A stretch of 40,019 bases of DNA from Candidatus Latescibacter sp. (GCA_030692375.1 JAUYCD010000216.1:1-40019), one strand, 5' to 3'; numbered from the stretch's first letter, positions 15,704-25,036 are shown. Translations and numbers: made by a program. Notes: generated by a model not told the origin, from the sequence alone.

Positions 15704-16795
15704 TCAACTCCTCTTTAGATTCCGAAACAAGTTCGGAATGACGTCATCCTGAACTCGTTTCAGGATCGTTTCCAGTTCCTCGATCTTTTTTTCCTGCACT
15801 TTTATTTTTTTTATCAGATCGGGAAGGCTTCGCAGCGCTCCTTCGATACGCATGGCCTGCATGTGGTTCTTGGCGGGGTATCCGGAAACCGTTTCCCCCG
15901 GGGGGACATCCTTTGTCACACCGGCCTGTGCGCCGATGGAGGCTTTATCCCCTATTTTGATGTGTCCGGCCAGACCGGCCTGCCCTCCCATCCTGACCCA
16001 GTTTCCGATCGAAGTAGAGCCGGAGATACCCACCTGAGATGCAATCACCGTGTGCGCCCCTATACTGACATTATGGGCAACCTGGACAAGATTGTCGATC
16101 TTGGTTCCGTTTTCGATCGTCGTCACCCCGAAGGCTGCCCGATCCACACAGGAATTGGCGCCTATCTCCACATCATCCCCGATTCGAACCGTTCCGATCT
16201 GAGGAATCTTATGGTAACGGTCGCCGTGGGGGGCGAAACCGAAACCATCGGAACCGATCACTACTCCGGAATGGAGAATAACCCGGTCGCCGACCGTGCA
16301 GCCATCCATAATGGTCACCCGTGGATAGAGCAGACAGTCATTCCCTACCCTGCTCCCGGCCAGGATTACAGAACCTGGCCCGATGACCGTGTTATCTCCG
16401 ATAGAGACGCCGGCGCCGATGACTGCATACGCCCCGACAGACATACCGCTGCCCAGATTAGCCTCCGGGTGAATCTCCGCAAGGGGATGGATACCATCGG
16501 CTACAGAAAGCGGAGTTCTTGTGTTGAAGAATTCGAGAAGCTGCAGAAAGGCGAAATACGGGTCGGGAACAACAAGAGAGATATATTTGGAAGGCAGCAT
16601 GGTCTCTTTGGATATAATAACCGCACGGGTGTGGGAAGACACCAGATACCCGACATACTTCGGATTGGAAAGAAAACATATCTCATCCGGGCCGGCGTCT
16701 TCCACAGAAGCGACGCCCCGCACCTCGATGTTTTCGAAATTGGGGGGAATTTCGGCTCCGATTATCTGACAGATTAAATCGAGTCTGACACTCAT
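15704..16795 (-). CDS. lpxD: UDP-3-O-(acyl)glucosamine N-acyltransferase LpxD with repeat-encoded C-terminus
   Basis: The 363-residue protein performs the third step of lipid A synthesis. The N-terminal uridine-binding domain ([20 protein letters not shown]) precedes a left-handed beta-helix of hexapeptide repeats ([20 protein letters not shown]). The catalytic-site region is [20 protein letters not shown], followed by VDRAAFG and [15 protein letters not shown]-terminal coiled helix follows ([19 protein letters not shown]). The final residues, about 344-360 ([14 protein letters not shown]), are translated from R1 copy D, a palindromic repeat otherwise found between genes. The native C-terminus has therefore been replaced or extended by the element. 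The start overlaps the skp stop by four bases. Confidence 0.92.
   Translation of the reverse strand: MSVRLDLICQIIGAEIPPNFENIEVRGVASVEDAGPDEICFLSNPKYVGYLVSSHTRAVIISKETMLPSKYISLVVPDPYFAFLQLLEFFNTRTPLSVADGIHPLAEIHPEANLGSGMSVGAYAVIGAGVSIGDNTVIGPGSVILAGSRVGNDCLLYPRVTIMDGCTVGDRVILHSGVVIGSDGFGFAPHGDRYHKIPQIGTVRIGDDVEIGANSCVDRAAFGVTTIENGTKIDNLVQVAHNVSIGAHTVIASQVGISGSTSIGNWVRMGGQAGLAGHIKIGDKASIGAQAGVTKDVPPGETVSGYPAKNHMQAMRIEGALRSLPDLIKKIKVQEKKIEELETILKRVQDDVIPNLFRNLKRS
15717..15767. repeat. R1 palindromic element, copy D, inside lpxD
   Basis: A complete twin hairpin: ATTCCGAA-ACAAG-TTCGGAAT, centre ATGACGTCAT, then ATCCTGAA-CTCG-TTTCAGGAT. It is wholly inside the lpxD reading frame, ending 11 bases before its stop codon. 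The first arm has a paired change relative to other copies (TCCGAA/TTCGGA instead of GCCGAA/TTCGGC), so the stem is kept. Confidence 0.9.
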
Positions 16796-17382
16796 TTTTT
16801 GGGGATTTCCTTTTCCAACTCCTTGAGAACAGTATCGGAAAGATCATATTTCTGATTGGCGTAAAGTACAGGTCCCTCTGCATCGAGGATATAATCATAC
16901 CCGTCATTCTTTCCGAGACGAGTGATTGCGGCATTGATTTTGTCAATTACGGGAGTCAAAAGTTCTTTCTGTTTGATTTCCAGTTTCCCGCCGGTCTTGT
17001 AAAGTTCCTGGTAATCGGCGTCAAGTGATTCTCTTATCTTCCGGAGCTCTTCCGCTTTGGTCTTTTTAATCTCTTCGGTCATCAGGATGGCGTTCTGATC
17101 GGCTTCTTTTACTTTATTCTGGTAATCCTGAGAATTTTTCTGCAGCTTGTCCAGTTCCTGTTTCTGATAGGCATCGACCTGCTTCTGAGCTTCCTGATAG
17201 GGGGGGTATTTGCTGAATATATACTGCGGGCGAATATAACCGACTTTCAGTTCCGCAGCCAGACCGATGGAATACAGTAGCGAGAGAGAGAGAATAAAAG
17301 AAAACAAGAAACAATATAGACCCGGCCAAAGGCCGGGCCTGAATTGTTTCTCTTTAGCCGGGATTTTCAAACAACGAACCAT
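16792..17382 (-). CDS. skp: Periplasmic chaperone Skp/OmpH
   Basis: The 196-residue protein matches Skp/OmpH, which escorts unfolded outer-membrane proteins to the Bam complex. After the signal peptide it reads AELKVGYIRPQYIFSKYPPY. Two long charged helices follow (EAQKQVDAYQKQELDKLQKN and ADQNAILMTEEIKKTKAEEL), then the C-terminal beta/alpha part with NDGYDYILDAEGPVLYANQK. The start at 17382 has SD AAAGGAG. A frame further upstream into bamA is rejected. The signal peptide is unusual: an additional n-region of about 25 residues (KQFRPGLWPGLYCF at 12-25) is encoded by a 43-base near-perfect palindrome. The gene lies between bamA and lpxD, the order seen in many Gram-negatives. Confidence 0.88.
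   Translation of the reverse strand: MVRCLKIPAKEKQFRPGLWPGLYCFLFSFILSLSLLYSIGLAAELKVGYIRPQYIFSKYPPYQEAQKQVDAYQKQELDKLQKNSQDYQNKVKEADQNAILMTEEIKKTKAEELRKIRESLDADYQELYKTGGKLEIKQKELLTPVIDKINAAITRLGKNDGYDYILDAEGPVLYANQKYDLSDTVLKELEKEIPKK
17308..17350. repeat. R6: 43-base near-perfect palindrome inside the skp signal-peptide region
   Basis: Arms of 20 bases (GAAACAATATAGACCCGGCC and its inverted partner ending in GAATTGTTTC) surround the loop AAA. The innermost CCCGGCC/GGCCGGG pairing is perfect. The length is not a multiple of three, but the frame stays open through it. Confidence 0.85.
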
Positions 17383-17401
17383 TCGCTGCTCCTTTCTATC
17401 A

Positions 17402-17445
17402 GGAATTTTCGTAGAAAATTCCGAGGAAATTTCAAAGAAAATTCC
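17402..17445. repeat. Two tandem AT-rich hairpins between bamA and skp
   Basis: GGAATTTTC-GTA-GAAAATTCC (17402-17422) is followed after two bases by GGAAATTTC-N4-GAAAATTCC (17424-17445). The second ends one base before the bamA stop codon. The hairpins occupy most of the 64-base bamA-skp gap and could act as an mRNA processing or stability element. There is no T-tract, so a terminator is unlikely. Confidence 0.6.
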
Positions 17446-17446
17446 G

Positions 17447-19744
17447 TCAGAAAATATTGCCAAATTGAAAATGGGTACGCCAGCCGCTAGCTTTATCTGC
17501 GCCTTCCAACCGGTCGAACCCATAGCCTGCATCGAAACCGATAAGCCCAATCCCTGGAATGCTGACCCTTACACCCACACCGGCGGAGCGTTTTACATCG
17601 AATGGATTTGTTTCACCCAGGCTACGCCATGCATTTCCGAAATCATAGAAAATGAGGCCGTATACCATCTTGCTCACAATCGGAATCTGGAGCTCAAAAT
17701 TGTTCACCAGCATGGTTTCTCCCCCGATTTCCGCACCCGAGAGCATGGGTCCTACTTCACGGTTGGGATATCCGCGCACGAAACCGTCGAAACTGGTTCC
17801 GCCGGGCAAGAACCGTTCAGAGTAAGGTACATATCTGTCCTGCTTGTATCCCTTAAGAAATCCTATCCTCGACCGGTTGCAGAAAGACAGGTTCCAAAAC
17901 AGGGGAGCATAGAATTCGTTGTTCAACAGGTACTTGGAATACGAGAGGTCGCCGCCGAACGGACCTCCTGCCACCTCCACCGTGGCGGCTGTCCTCGATC
18001 CGTCTGTCGCAAATGTCGGATCGTCCCGTATATCCCGGATGAGCATCAAACTCAGAGCGGATGTTTTTCCGGTCAGGAGGTATTGCCGGTAAATTAAGGA
18101 AGGATTGGTATAGTTAATGTTTTCCAGGCGGTATGAAAGATAGAGCCGTGAATCACTCGGCCATTTTAATTTCCGGCCCATGCGGATATAACCGCCCTGC
18201 TGGTGCTCCTGTGAGAATGCACTGGTATAGTCGCTCCGCTGGATATCGTATATCTCAGCAGAAAAGCTGGTCTTGGTATCAAAAAGCCAGGGTTCGGAAA
18301 ATCCAAGCTGAAAGCCTTTACGGATGGCGCCCATGTCCCAGCTGCAGTTAAACGATTGCCCGCGCCCGAAAAGATTGGCGTTGGAAAAGGACAAAGTCCC
18401 TACCAGTTTGTCACGTTCGGAAAATCCGGCGCCGAGCGATGCCACTCCGGTTTGTTTTTCGGAGACCTTGTAGATCAGATTAACATCTTTGCCGTTTTCA
18501 TCAAAGGCATATGTGGGTTCTACTCCCTCTTTTCCTTTTTCAGTGCCGCCGAAAAAGTTCAAGAGATTGATATTTCGAGCAGATTCTTCAAATTTGGTAC
18601 GGTTGAACGCATCCCCCGGCAGAAGCTGTATTTCACGCCGGATAACCTTGTCTACTGTTTTAGTGTTCCCCGCTATGATAACTTTGGAGATTTTGGCAAT
18701 GGTATCTTCCGCAATGTCAAACTGGATGTCCACCGAATCGTTGTGCGCTACCTGTATCGGATCTACCCCTGCCCGGAGATACCCTGCATCGTTATAGTGT
18801 ACCGTGATTTCCTGCCAGGCCCTGCCTACAAGCATTTCGTTGAAAGTATCCCCTGTATTGTAGAGGATGAAAGGACGAAGCTCGCGCTCGGAGAAAACCG
18901 AATTCCCCTGGAATGTGGTCTTTCCGAATTTATACTGCTGGCCTTCATTGACAGTCAGGATAATCTTGGCGGTATCGTTCTTATAATCGACTTCCAGACT
19001 ATCAGCGAGAATGCCGGCGTCACGGTATCCTTTGGACTTATAGAAAGCCACGATTTTTTCTTTGTCTTTCTCCACAGTCTCCTGCTTATACTCGCCCGAG
19101 CTGTACCAGTGGTCTTCCTTGGTATCCATAAGTTTTTTAAGTTTGCCCGTGGTGAAATTTTTATTTCCCTCGAATATGATTGATTTCACTTTTACTTTCC
19201 GGCCTTCGTGCATACTGATAAGTACATCAACCTTGGGAATGCTGTCCTGCGGGACAGGAGTGAGCTTTATATCCACTGTCGCCGCCCGGAATCCCTTCTT
19301 GTAGTACATGTCAAGAATCTGCTTGTTCATCTTGGCAACTTTACGATTTCCGATCGCCCGGTTTTTTGCAATATCGATGGCCGGGATGATATCCTGTTCC
19401 TTGAATTCTTTGAACCCATCGAGTTTGAAAGTATTTACTGCCGGTAGTTCTTTTACATGGATAATGACTTTGACGCCGTTGTCCTGCTGCTCGGTAGCGA
19501 TGCGGATGTCTTCGAAAATATCGAGAGACCACAAACGCTTTATGGCTTCTGAGGTATTATCTACGGAAAGCAGGCTGCCGACCAAAAGCCCGCTTTGATT
19601 AATGATCAATGGCGTCTTTGCCTGAATATTCCCTTCGACAGTAATTTCCAGAATTCTGGTATTGGTCTGTGCGAAAACGCTATTCTGCGGACAGACAAGA
19701 AGTAACATGAAGAGGCCGGCTGTCGCCAGGCAGATACTTTTCAT
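17447..19744 (-). CDS. bamA: Outer membrane protein assembly factor BamA
   Basis: The 765-residue Omp85 protein inserts beta-barrel proteins into the outer membrane. A signal peptide (MKSICLATAGLFMLLLVCPQ, cleavage near VFAQ) precedes POTRA domains over about residues 30-400 (ILEITVEGNIQAKTPLIINQ, KVKSIIFEGNKNF, YKFGKTTFQGNSVFSERELR, KISKVIIAGNTKTVDKVIRR). The C-terminal 16-strand barrel contains the conserved VRGYPNREVGP (VRGF/Y motif of L6) and GVGVRVSIPGIGLIGFDAGY, and ends in a terminal Phe as barrels do. It is the first gene of the bamA-skp-lpxD-lpxC/fabZ-lpxA-Gfo/Idh-lpxB unit, with its own candidate promoter and SD AAGGGA. Confidence 0.95.
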   Translation of the reverse strand: MKSICLATAGLFMLLLVCPQNSVFAQTNTRILEITVEGNIQAKTPLIINQSGLLVGSLLSVDNTSEAIKRLWSLDIFEDIRIATEQQDNGVKVIIHVKELPAVNTFKLDGFKEFKEQDIIPAIDIAKNRAIGNRKVAKMNKQILDMYYKKGFRAATVDIKLTPVPQDSIPKVDVLISMHEGRKVKVKSIIFEGNKNFTTGKLKKLMDTKEDHWYSSGEYKQETVEKDKEKIVAFYKSKGYRDAGILADSLEVDYKNDTAKIILTVNEGQQYKFGKTTFQGNSVFSERELRPFILYNTGDTFNEMLVGRAWQEITVHYNDAGYLRAGVDPIQVAHNDSVDIQFDIAEDTIAKISKVIIAGNTKTVDKVIRREIQLLPGDAFNRTKFEESARNINLLNFFGGTEKGKEGVEPTYAFDENGKDVNLIYKVSEKQTGVASLGAGFSERDKLVGTLSFSNANLFGRGQSFNCSWDMGAIRKGFQLGFSEPWLFDTKTSFSAEIYDIQRSDYTSAFSQEHQQGGYIRMGRKLKWPSDSRLYLSYRLENINYTNPSLIYRQYLLTGKTSALSLMLIRDIRDDPTFATDGSRTAATVEVAGGPFGGDLSYSKYLLNNEFYAPLFWNLSFCNRSRIGFLKGYKQDRYVPYSERFLPGGTSFDGFVRGYPNREVGPMLSGAEIGGETMLVNNFELQIPIVSKMVYGLIFYDFGNAWRSLGETNPFDVKRSAGVGVRVSIPGIGLIGFDAGYGFDRLEGADKASGWRTHFQFGNIF

Positions 19745-19782
19745 GGTTTTCCCTTTTCAATGATTTCATTTGCAGTTTTTCA

Positions 19783-19810
19783 AATATAAAAAATCTTCTA
19801 CCCAATTCAA
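19783..19810 (-). promoter_or_regulatory. Candidate promoter of the bamA-lpx operon
   Basis: On the minus strand TTGAAT (19810-19805) and TATATT (19788-19783) are separated by 16 bases, about 40 bases before the bamA start codon. This is a motif match only. Confidence 0.4.
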
Positions 19811-19879
19811 AGCGAATTACCGGTCAGAATCCAAAATCACGGCGAATTTCCACCCGGCAGTCATTATGTTTGAGTGTTT

Positions 19880-19990
19880 AGATCCTGAAACGAGTTCAGG
19901 ATGACACGTGTCATGCCGAACTTGTTGCCGCTTCGCGGGAACGATGAAACCGTTGCCTCAGGCGGGAACGATGAAACCGTTTCGGCATCT
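19880..19990. repeat. R1 palindromic element, copy E, with two tandem loop units
   Basis: Hairpin AGATCCTGAA-ACGAG-TTCAGGAT, centre ATGACACGTGTCAT, then TGCCGAACTT ... GTTTCGGCAT, whose loop carries two units in tandem. Unit 1 is 28 nt (19924-19951, starts GTTGCCGCTTCGCGGGAACG). Unit 2 is 27 nt (19952-19978, starts GTTGCCTCAGGCGGGAACG). Both end GATGAAACC. The 408-base gap between bamA and clpC holds the bamA promoter, this repeat and the clpC terminator. I see no gene in it. Confidence 0.88.
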
Positions 19991-20053
19991 ATTTTGAAAA
20001 AAACGCAATAAAATATGATGAATCTCCGGTTCCCGCCTCTGCTTTTGGGAATG

Positions 20054-20096
20054 AATAAAAAAGCGCCTCGTCCTTTTTACAGGAATAGAAGCGCTA
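20054..20096 (-). terminator. Rho-independent terminator of the mcsA-mcsB-clpC unit
   Basis: On the minus strand, AGCGC ... CCT-GTAAAA-AGG ... GCGCT forms a long interrupted stem (20062-20095) followed by TTTTTTATT. It lies about 60 bases behind the clpC stop. Confidence 0.7.
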
Positions 20097-20152
20097 TAAT
20101 TTACCGTTTTTACAGCCTGTTTTGTAAAAAATAATCCTCATGGGCCGTATTT

Positions 20153-22594
20153 TCAGTTCTTTTCAGCTTTGCTTTTGAGCATTTCCTCAAAAATAATTTT
20201 GTTCTCATCCAGATCGATCTTGATCATGGAACCTTCCCCGAATCTTCCGGAGAGGAGTTCCTCGGAAAGCGAATTTTCAATGTATTTCTGGATAACCCTT
20301 TTCAGCGGCCGAGCCCCGTATGTCGGACTGTAGCCTTCGTTAGCCAGAAATTCCTTGGCTTTCTGGGTGATGACTATATCCATATCCTTTTCTACCAGTC
20401 TCTTCCGAACATCTTTCAACAGTATGTCGATTATCTTAAGGATCGATTCACGGGAGAGAGCATGGAACACCACGATATCATCGACGCGATTGAGGAATTC
20501 AGGGTTGAAGGTTTTCTTAAGTTCGGTCATCACCTTGCCTTCCATCATCTTGTATTCATCCGCGGCCTCTGAGGAATGGAATCCGAGATTCGCGCCCGTT
20601 CCGATCTGACGGGTGCCGAGGTTTGAAGTCATGATGATAATGGTATTCTTGAAATCGACCTTGCGTCCCAGGCTGTCAGTAAGATGGCCGGAATCTAATA
20701 TCTGCAGGAGCACATTGAACACATCGGGATGCGCTTTTTCAATTTCATCCAAAAGCACGATGCTGTAGGGCTTGCGGCGGACTTTTTCCGTTATCTGGCC
20801 GCCCTCTTCATATCCGACATAACCGGGAGGAGCGCCTACCAGGCGGGAAACATTGAATTTCTCCATGTATTCCGACATATCAATCCTGATGAGAGCGTTC
20901 GGGTCTTCGAACAGGTAGTCGGCCAGCGCCCGCGCAAGCTCGGTTTTCCCGACACCGGTCGGACCAAGGAAGATAAAGGAGCCGATGGGTCTTTCCGGGT
21001 CCTTGAGCCCGGCGCGCGTCCGCCGGATGGCCCGTGAAATCGCCGCTATGGCGCTTTCCTGTCCCACGATCCTCTGGGTGAGCTCTTCTTCCATTTTGAG
21101 AAGACGTTCGGATTCCGTTCTCTCAAGTCTGAAGAGAGGGATTCCGGTCATGGTGCTGGTCACAAAGGAAACATCATCTTCGGTGACAGTGACCATCTCA
21201 TGGGCAATTTTCTCGCGCCATTCAGCTTTGACACGCTCAATGTCCTCTTTCCTGATGCGCTCAAGGTCTCTGAGCCTTGCAGCATTCTCGTAATCCTGCA
21301 GTTCTATGGCATGGTTCTTCTTCGTCTCGATATCACGGATTTCTTTTTCCATCTCCTTGATGTGCGGAGGAAGAGTTATCTTATTGAGATGAATCCGTGA
21401 AGAAGTCTCGTCTATAAGGTCCAAAGCTTTATCCGGAAGAAACCGGTTGGACATATACCGATCGCTGAGTTTCACCGATGCTTCAACCGCCTCATCGGAG
21501 ATGATCACATTATGGTGCTCTTCGTACCGCGACCTCAGACCTTTGAGAATCTGAATCGAATCCTCCACTGAAGGCGGATCGACCATGATCTGCTGGAACC
21601 GTCTCTCCAGCGCGCCATCCTTTTCGATATATTTGCGGTATTCGTCGAGGGTGGTGGCGCCTATGCACTGGAGTTCGCCCCGCGAGAGGGCCGGTTTGAA
21701 CATGTTAGAAGCATCCAGGGTGCCTTCCGCAGAACCGGCGCCAACAATGGTATGGATTTCATCGATAAAGATGATGATTTCCTTGGTCTGGGCTAGTTCA
21801 TTGAGGATGGATTTGACCCGTTCCTCGAACTGACCGCGATACTTTGTTCCTGCTACCATGCTTCCCATATCGAGAGAGATTATGCGCTTGCCGATAAGAT
21901 TCTGAGGAACATTTCCCTCGTGGATCTTCTGGGCAAGACCCTCTACAATGGCGGTTTTCCCGACTCCAGGCTCTCCGATCAAAACCGGATTATTTTTTTT
22001 ACGACGGGAGAGTATCTGACTCATTCGTTCTATTTCCAGATCCCGTCCGATGATCGGGTCGAGTTTACCCTGACGTGCCAGTTCAGTCAAATCTCTGCCG
22101 TAGTGTTCGATAAAAGGCATTCCGCCTTTTTCCCGATCGCCTTTCTGTGCTTTTTTGCTGCCGGATATGATGCTTAATACCTCTTCTTTCACACTTTTGT
22201 AATCGGTTCCGAAAACATTGAGAATTTGTGCGGCGATGCCGTTCTTGTTCTTGGTGAGAGCCATCAGGAGATGTTCGGTTCCAATATAATTATTATTCAT
22301 TTCACGGGCTTCCTGGGCGGCAATCTCCAAAACCTGTTTGGCCATGGGAGTAAAAGGCACTTCGGAAAGCATCATCCCGCCTGAAGAAGTCTGAACCGCA
22401 TCCTCGATGGATTTTCTCAGTGCATCGAGCTGAATTCCCATGTTGGCCAGAACTGCCACCGCAACACCCTGCCCTTCCTTCACCAGACCGAGGAGGAGAT
22501 GTTCGGTGCCGATATAATCGTGCCCGAGCCTTACAGATTCTTCCCGCGCATATTGAAGAACCTTTTTCACTCTATCCGTAAACATGTTGTTCAT
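20153..22594 (-). CDS. clpC: ATP-dependent Clp protease ATP-binding subunit ClpC
   Basis: The 813-residue Hsp100 unfoldase delivers substrates to ClpP. Two N-domain repeats ([20 protein letters not shown], then [20 protein letters not shown]) occupy residues 1-145. The D1 AAA+ domain has Walker [10 protein letters not shown]. The middle domain contains a UVR motif ([20 protein letters not shown]) that distinguishes ClpC from ClpA and ClpB. D2 has GPTGVGKTE and [14 protein letters not shown]. It is the third gene of mcsA-mcsB-clpC. In Bacillus, McsB marks substrates with phosphoarginine for ClpC. No ctsR repressor gene accompanies the cluster. The SD GGAGG lies upstream in the 72-base gap after mcsB. 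Confidence 0.95.
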   Translation of the reverse strand: MNNMFTDRVKKVLQYAREESVRLGHDYIGTEHLLLGLVKEGQGVAVAVLANMGIQLDALRKSIEDAVQTSSGGMMLSEVPFTPMAKQVLEIAAQEAREMNNNYIGTEHLLMALTKNKNGIAAQILNVFGTDYKSVKEEVLSIISGSKKAQKGDREKGGMPFIEHYGRDLTELARQGKLDPIIGRDLEIERMSQILSRRKKNNPVLIGEPGVGKTAIVEGLAQKIHEGNVPQNLIGKRIISLDMGSMVAGTKYRGQFEERVKSILNELAQTKEIIIFIDEIHTIVGAGSAEGTLDASNMFKPALSRGELQCIGATTLDEYRKYIEKDGALERRFQQIMVDPPSVEDSIQILKGLRSRYEEHHNVIISDEAVEASVKLSDRYMSNRFLPDKALDLIDETSSRIHLNKITLPPHIKEMEKEIRDIETKKNHAIELQDYENAARLRDLERIRKEDIERVKAEWREKIAHEMVTVTEDDVSFVTSTMTGIPLFRLERTESERLLKMEEELTQRIVGQESAIAAISRAIRRTRAGLKDPERPIGSFIFLGPTGVGKTELARALADYLFEDPNALIRIDMSEYMEKFNVSRLVGAPPGYVGYEEGGQITEKVRRKPYSIVLLDEIEKAHPDVFNVLLQILDSGHLTDSLGRKVDFKNTIIIMTSNLGTRQIGTGANLGFHSSEAADEYKMMEGKVMTELKKTFNPEFLNRVDDIVVFHALSRESILKIIDILLKDVRKRLVEKDMDIVITQKAKEFLANEGYSPTYGARPLKRVIQKYIENSLSEELLSGRFGEGSMIKIDLDENKIIFEEMLKSKAEKN

Positions 22595-22666
22595 TTTTCG
22601 TTTTCCACCTCCGGGAACTGGTACAGAAAAGATTTGAATCTGTCAACACTATATAATGTAATGCAA

Positions 22667-23722
22667 TTACATTCTCACGTCAATAAAACGTTCACGAACC
22701 AATTCGGCCCTCAGCATGTCCCGCTCCATCGTCTCTATCAGATGACCCTGACGAGCCTGCAGATGAGCGGGTTGGGTCAAGACCATCATTTCGTTGAGAG
22801 ATTCAAGGTTGGGTTTGTCTAAAACCCGCAGGAAATGACCCAAACGAACCGCCGAACTGAGGTTCATGAATTCATTGGTCGAAAGCATCCTCGCTGATTT
22901 TAATATGCCAATACTGCGCCAGATTTTGTCTTCGATCTGGCTTTTTGCCTCTTTTATGAGGGTTTCCGCGGATTTTTTTTCGTACTCAATTATCTTCATA
23001 ACTGCGGATATGAGTTCATCGATAATTGCCCGCTCAGTCCTGCCGAGTGATGATTTGTTGGATATCTGGAAAAGATTTCCTATCACATCGGAACCCTCTC
23101 CATAATAGCCTCGTACCGCCAGCCCGATCTGTCCGGCGCTGTGTATCACATGCTGAATCTCTTGGGTCAATACGAGCGCCGGAAGATGTATGAGTATGGA
23201 AACCCTCAGCCCGGTGCCGATATTGGTCGGACATGCAGTAAGATATCCGTATTCACGGGAAAATGAAAAAGGTATGGCCTGCGCCAGACGGTCGTCGATG
23301 CTGTCCACATCTTCCCATGCCCCCATCGGGTTGAATCCCGAACGAAAAGACTGCATGCGAAGATGATCCTCTTCATTGATCAGGATTGAACACCGCTCGC
23401 CTTCCAGAACAAGAACACCACGGTTGGCGTTCTGAGAGGCCAGTGTGGGGCTGATCAGATGGCGCTCGATGAAAATGTTCTTGTGCAGGTCATCCAGATC
23501 CTCGTTGCGAAAAAAATCAAGAGAATCAAATCCGGCTATTTTTGCCGCCTCCAGTACAGTGCTCACTATTTCGCTGAGCTTGTCATTTCCGGCGCAGTGA
23601 ACATAGGGAAACCCTGCAACATTCCGCGCCAGCCTGGCGCGGGATGAAATCACAATTTCGGTTTCCGGCCCATCCGGATTCAACCATCCCGGTACCGTAA
23701 GGAGTATATTTTCAAATTTCAT
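22667..23722 (-). CDS. mcsB: Protein arginine kinase McsB
   Basis: The 351-residue phosphagen-kinase-like enzyme phosphorylates arginines in proteins. Visible family blocks are IVISSRARLARNVAGFPY at the N-terminus, FIERHLISPTLA, ILINEEDHLRMQSFRSGFN, and LTACPTNIGTGLRVSILIHL in the nucleotide-binding half. Near the C-terminus RDMLRA (about 334-339) matches the RDxxRA phosphoarginine-sensing motif known from Bacillus McsB. The ATG at 23722 is preferred. A TTG 21 bases upstream is possible but lies inside mcsA, and either start overlaps the mcsA stop. It is translationally coupled to mcsA, its activator. Confidence 0.93.
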   Translation of the reverse strand: MKFENILLTVPGWLNPDGPETEIVISSRARLARNVAGFPYVHCAGNDKLSEIVSTVLEAAKIAGFDSLDFFRNEDLDDLHKNIFIERHLISPTLASQNANRGVLVLEGERCSILINEEDHLRMQSFRSGFNPMGAWEDVDSIDDRLAQAIPFSFSREYGYLTACPTNIGTGLRVSILIHLPALVLTQEIQHVIHSAGQIGLAVRGYYGEGSDVIGNLFQISNKSSLGRTERAIIDELISAVMKIIEYEKKSAETLIKEAKSQIEDKIWRSIGILKSARMLSTNEFMNLSSAVRLGHFLRVLDKPNLESLNEMMVLTQPAHLQARQGHLIETMERDMLRAELVRERFIDVRM

Positions 23723-24230
23723 TTTTCGAAACTTTTTCCTCAAGATTTGCTATCTTGTCACGGAGTTCGGCGGCACGTTCGAATTCTTCCGATTTGATGC
23801 ATCGCTGCAATCGCATTCGAAGCGCCCGGAGATGATTTTTCAATTCCATATCATTCGAAATGCTCAAAGGGGTTTTACCTTTATGAACGGTTGAGCCGTG
23901 AATTTGTTTCAATAAATCTACAAAATGTTTTCCAAAAGCGCTGTGACACCGGTCACAGCCGAAGAAACTATTCTTCTTGAATTCAGCATAGGTGAGACCG
24001 CACTGCCCGCAGGAAATGTTCGCAGGATATGTTTCCTCCTCTTTGTCGAAGTCGGGTGGTTTGGATTCAAATAACTGTTCCGACTGAGGTATTCCGGCGG
24101 ACGATATTTTTACTGTGAGACCTCTTATCTTTGCACATTCGTTACATATGTTCAAAGTAATTTTTTCATTGTTTACTATCTTTGTGAAAATAATATTAGC
24201 ATTATTTTCCTTGCAAATCTGGCATTTCAT
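23712..24230 (-). CDS. mcsA: McsA, zinc-finger activator of protein arginine kinase
   Basis: The 172-residue protein carries two zinc-binding modules: CQICKENNANI with NICNECAKI (residues 3-34), then CGQCGLTYAEFKK with GCDRCHSAFG (about 75-105). A C-terminal UVR domain follows (LRMRLQRCIKSEEFERAAEL). This is the complete McsA architecture. McsA binds and activates McsB and links it to ClpC. The gene opens the operon; 55 bases separate it from lolD upstream on the same strand, so read-through is possible. Confidence 0.93.
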   Translation of the reverse strand: MKCQICKENNANIIFTKIVNNEKITLNICNECAKIRGLTVKISSAGIPQSEQLFESKPPDFDKEEETYPANISCGQCGLTYAEFKKNSFFGCDRCHSAFGKHFVDLLKQIHGSTVHKGKTPLSISNDMELKNHLRALRMRLQRCIKSEEFERAAELRDKIANLEEKVSKNEI

Positions 24231-24285
24231 ATACTGTCACTTCCCATAAAAGATGCCGTTTTAATGCATGAGACAGACACCAGAA

Positions 24286-25008
24286 TTAAACGCTTTTAAA
24301 TAATAATCGTTCATTCGTATTTTTCAAATCAATTTCTTTTGTTTTGCCGTCCGAAAGAAGCGCCACTTTGTCTGCCTTTTCAGCAAGCAATAAATCATGG
24401 GTCACAAGGACAAAAGTGGATTTGTGCTCCCTGGCCAGATTCCAGATAAGTTCATGTAAAATATCTGAGTTGTGACGGTCAAGGTTGCCGGAAGGTTCAT
24501 CTGCAAAAATCATAGCCGGTTCATTCATGAGCGCTCGCGCCACCGCCACTCGCTGCAGTTCGCCCCCCGAGAGCTCGCCCGGACGATGCTCCAGCCGCTC
24601 GGAAAGTCCTACACTTTCAAGCAGAAATTTTGCTCTATCCCGAGCTTTTGCCCCATTCTTCCCTCGTATCACCGCCGGCATCATGACATTTTCCACCGCA
24701 TTGAACTCCGGCAGAAGGTGATGAAACTGGAAGATAAAACCAACCCGGTTGTTCCGATAAGAAGCCAGTTCCTCTTCCGATTTTCCAATGAGGCTTTCAC
24801 CATCCAGAATCAGGTCCCCGGAGGTGGGACGGTCCAGCATTCCAAGAATGTGAAGCAATGTAGATTTGCCAGCCCCGGACGCACCCACGATCGCCAGTAT
24901 CTGACCTTCAATCAGATCCAGCTCCACTCCTTTCAATACTTCGAGGACGGACCCTCCCATGTAATAATTTTTCGTTATACCCCGTGCAGTCAATATGATT
25001 CGAGCCAA
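24286..25008 (-). CDS. lolD: Lipoprotein-releasing ABC transporter ATPase LolD
   Basis: The 240-residue ABC ATPase has Walker A GASGAGKSTLLHILG, the Q-loop, signature LSGGELQRVAVARAL, Walker B MIFADEPSGNLD and the switch His in FVLVTHD. Its partner is the LolC/E-type permease encoded 28 bases upstream, so it probably powers extraction of lipoproteins from the inner membrane for delivery to the outer membrane. The frame is open for another 61 codons upstream, but those overlap the permease gene and look unlike protein. I place the start at TTG 25008, with AAGGA about seven bases before it, so residue 1 precedes ARIILTARG. A macrolide-exporter-type ATPase is the main alternative. Confidence 0.85.
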   Translation of the reverse strand: MARIILTARGITKNYYMGGSVLEVLKGVELDLIEGQILAIVGASGAGKSTLLHILGMLDRPTSGDLILDGESLIGKSEEELASYRNNRVGFIFQFHHLLPEFNAVENVMMPAVIRGKNGAKARDRAKFLLESVGLSERLEHRPGELSGGELQRVAVARALMNEPAMIFADEPSGNLDRHNSDILHELIWNLAREHKSTFVLVTHDLLLAEKADKVALLSDGKTKEIDLKNTNERLLFKSV

Positions 25009-25036
25009 CTTTTTTCCTTCTCTCGCGTTCCTGCGC

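Noticed and set aside
15863-16777. Long plus-strand frame (304 residues) opposite lpxD
   Set aside because: Antisense shadow of lpxD's hexapeptide-rich codons; no recognisable domain, and LpxD is certain.
17267-18097. Plus-strand frame of 276 residues opposite bamA/skp
   Set aside because: Antisense to two well-supported genes and without any domain pattern.
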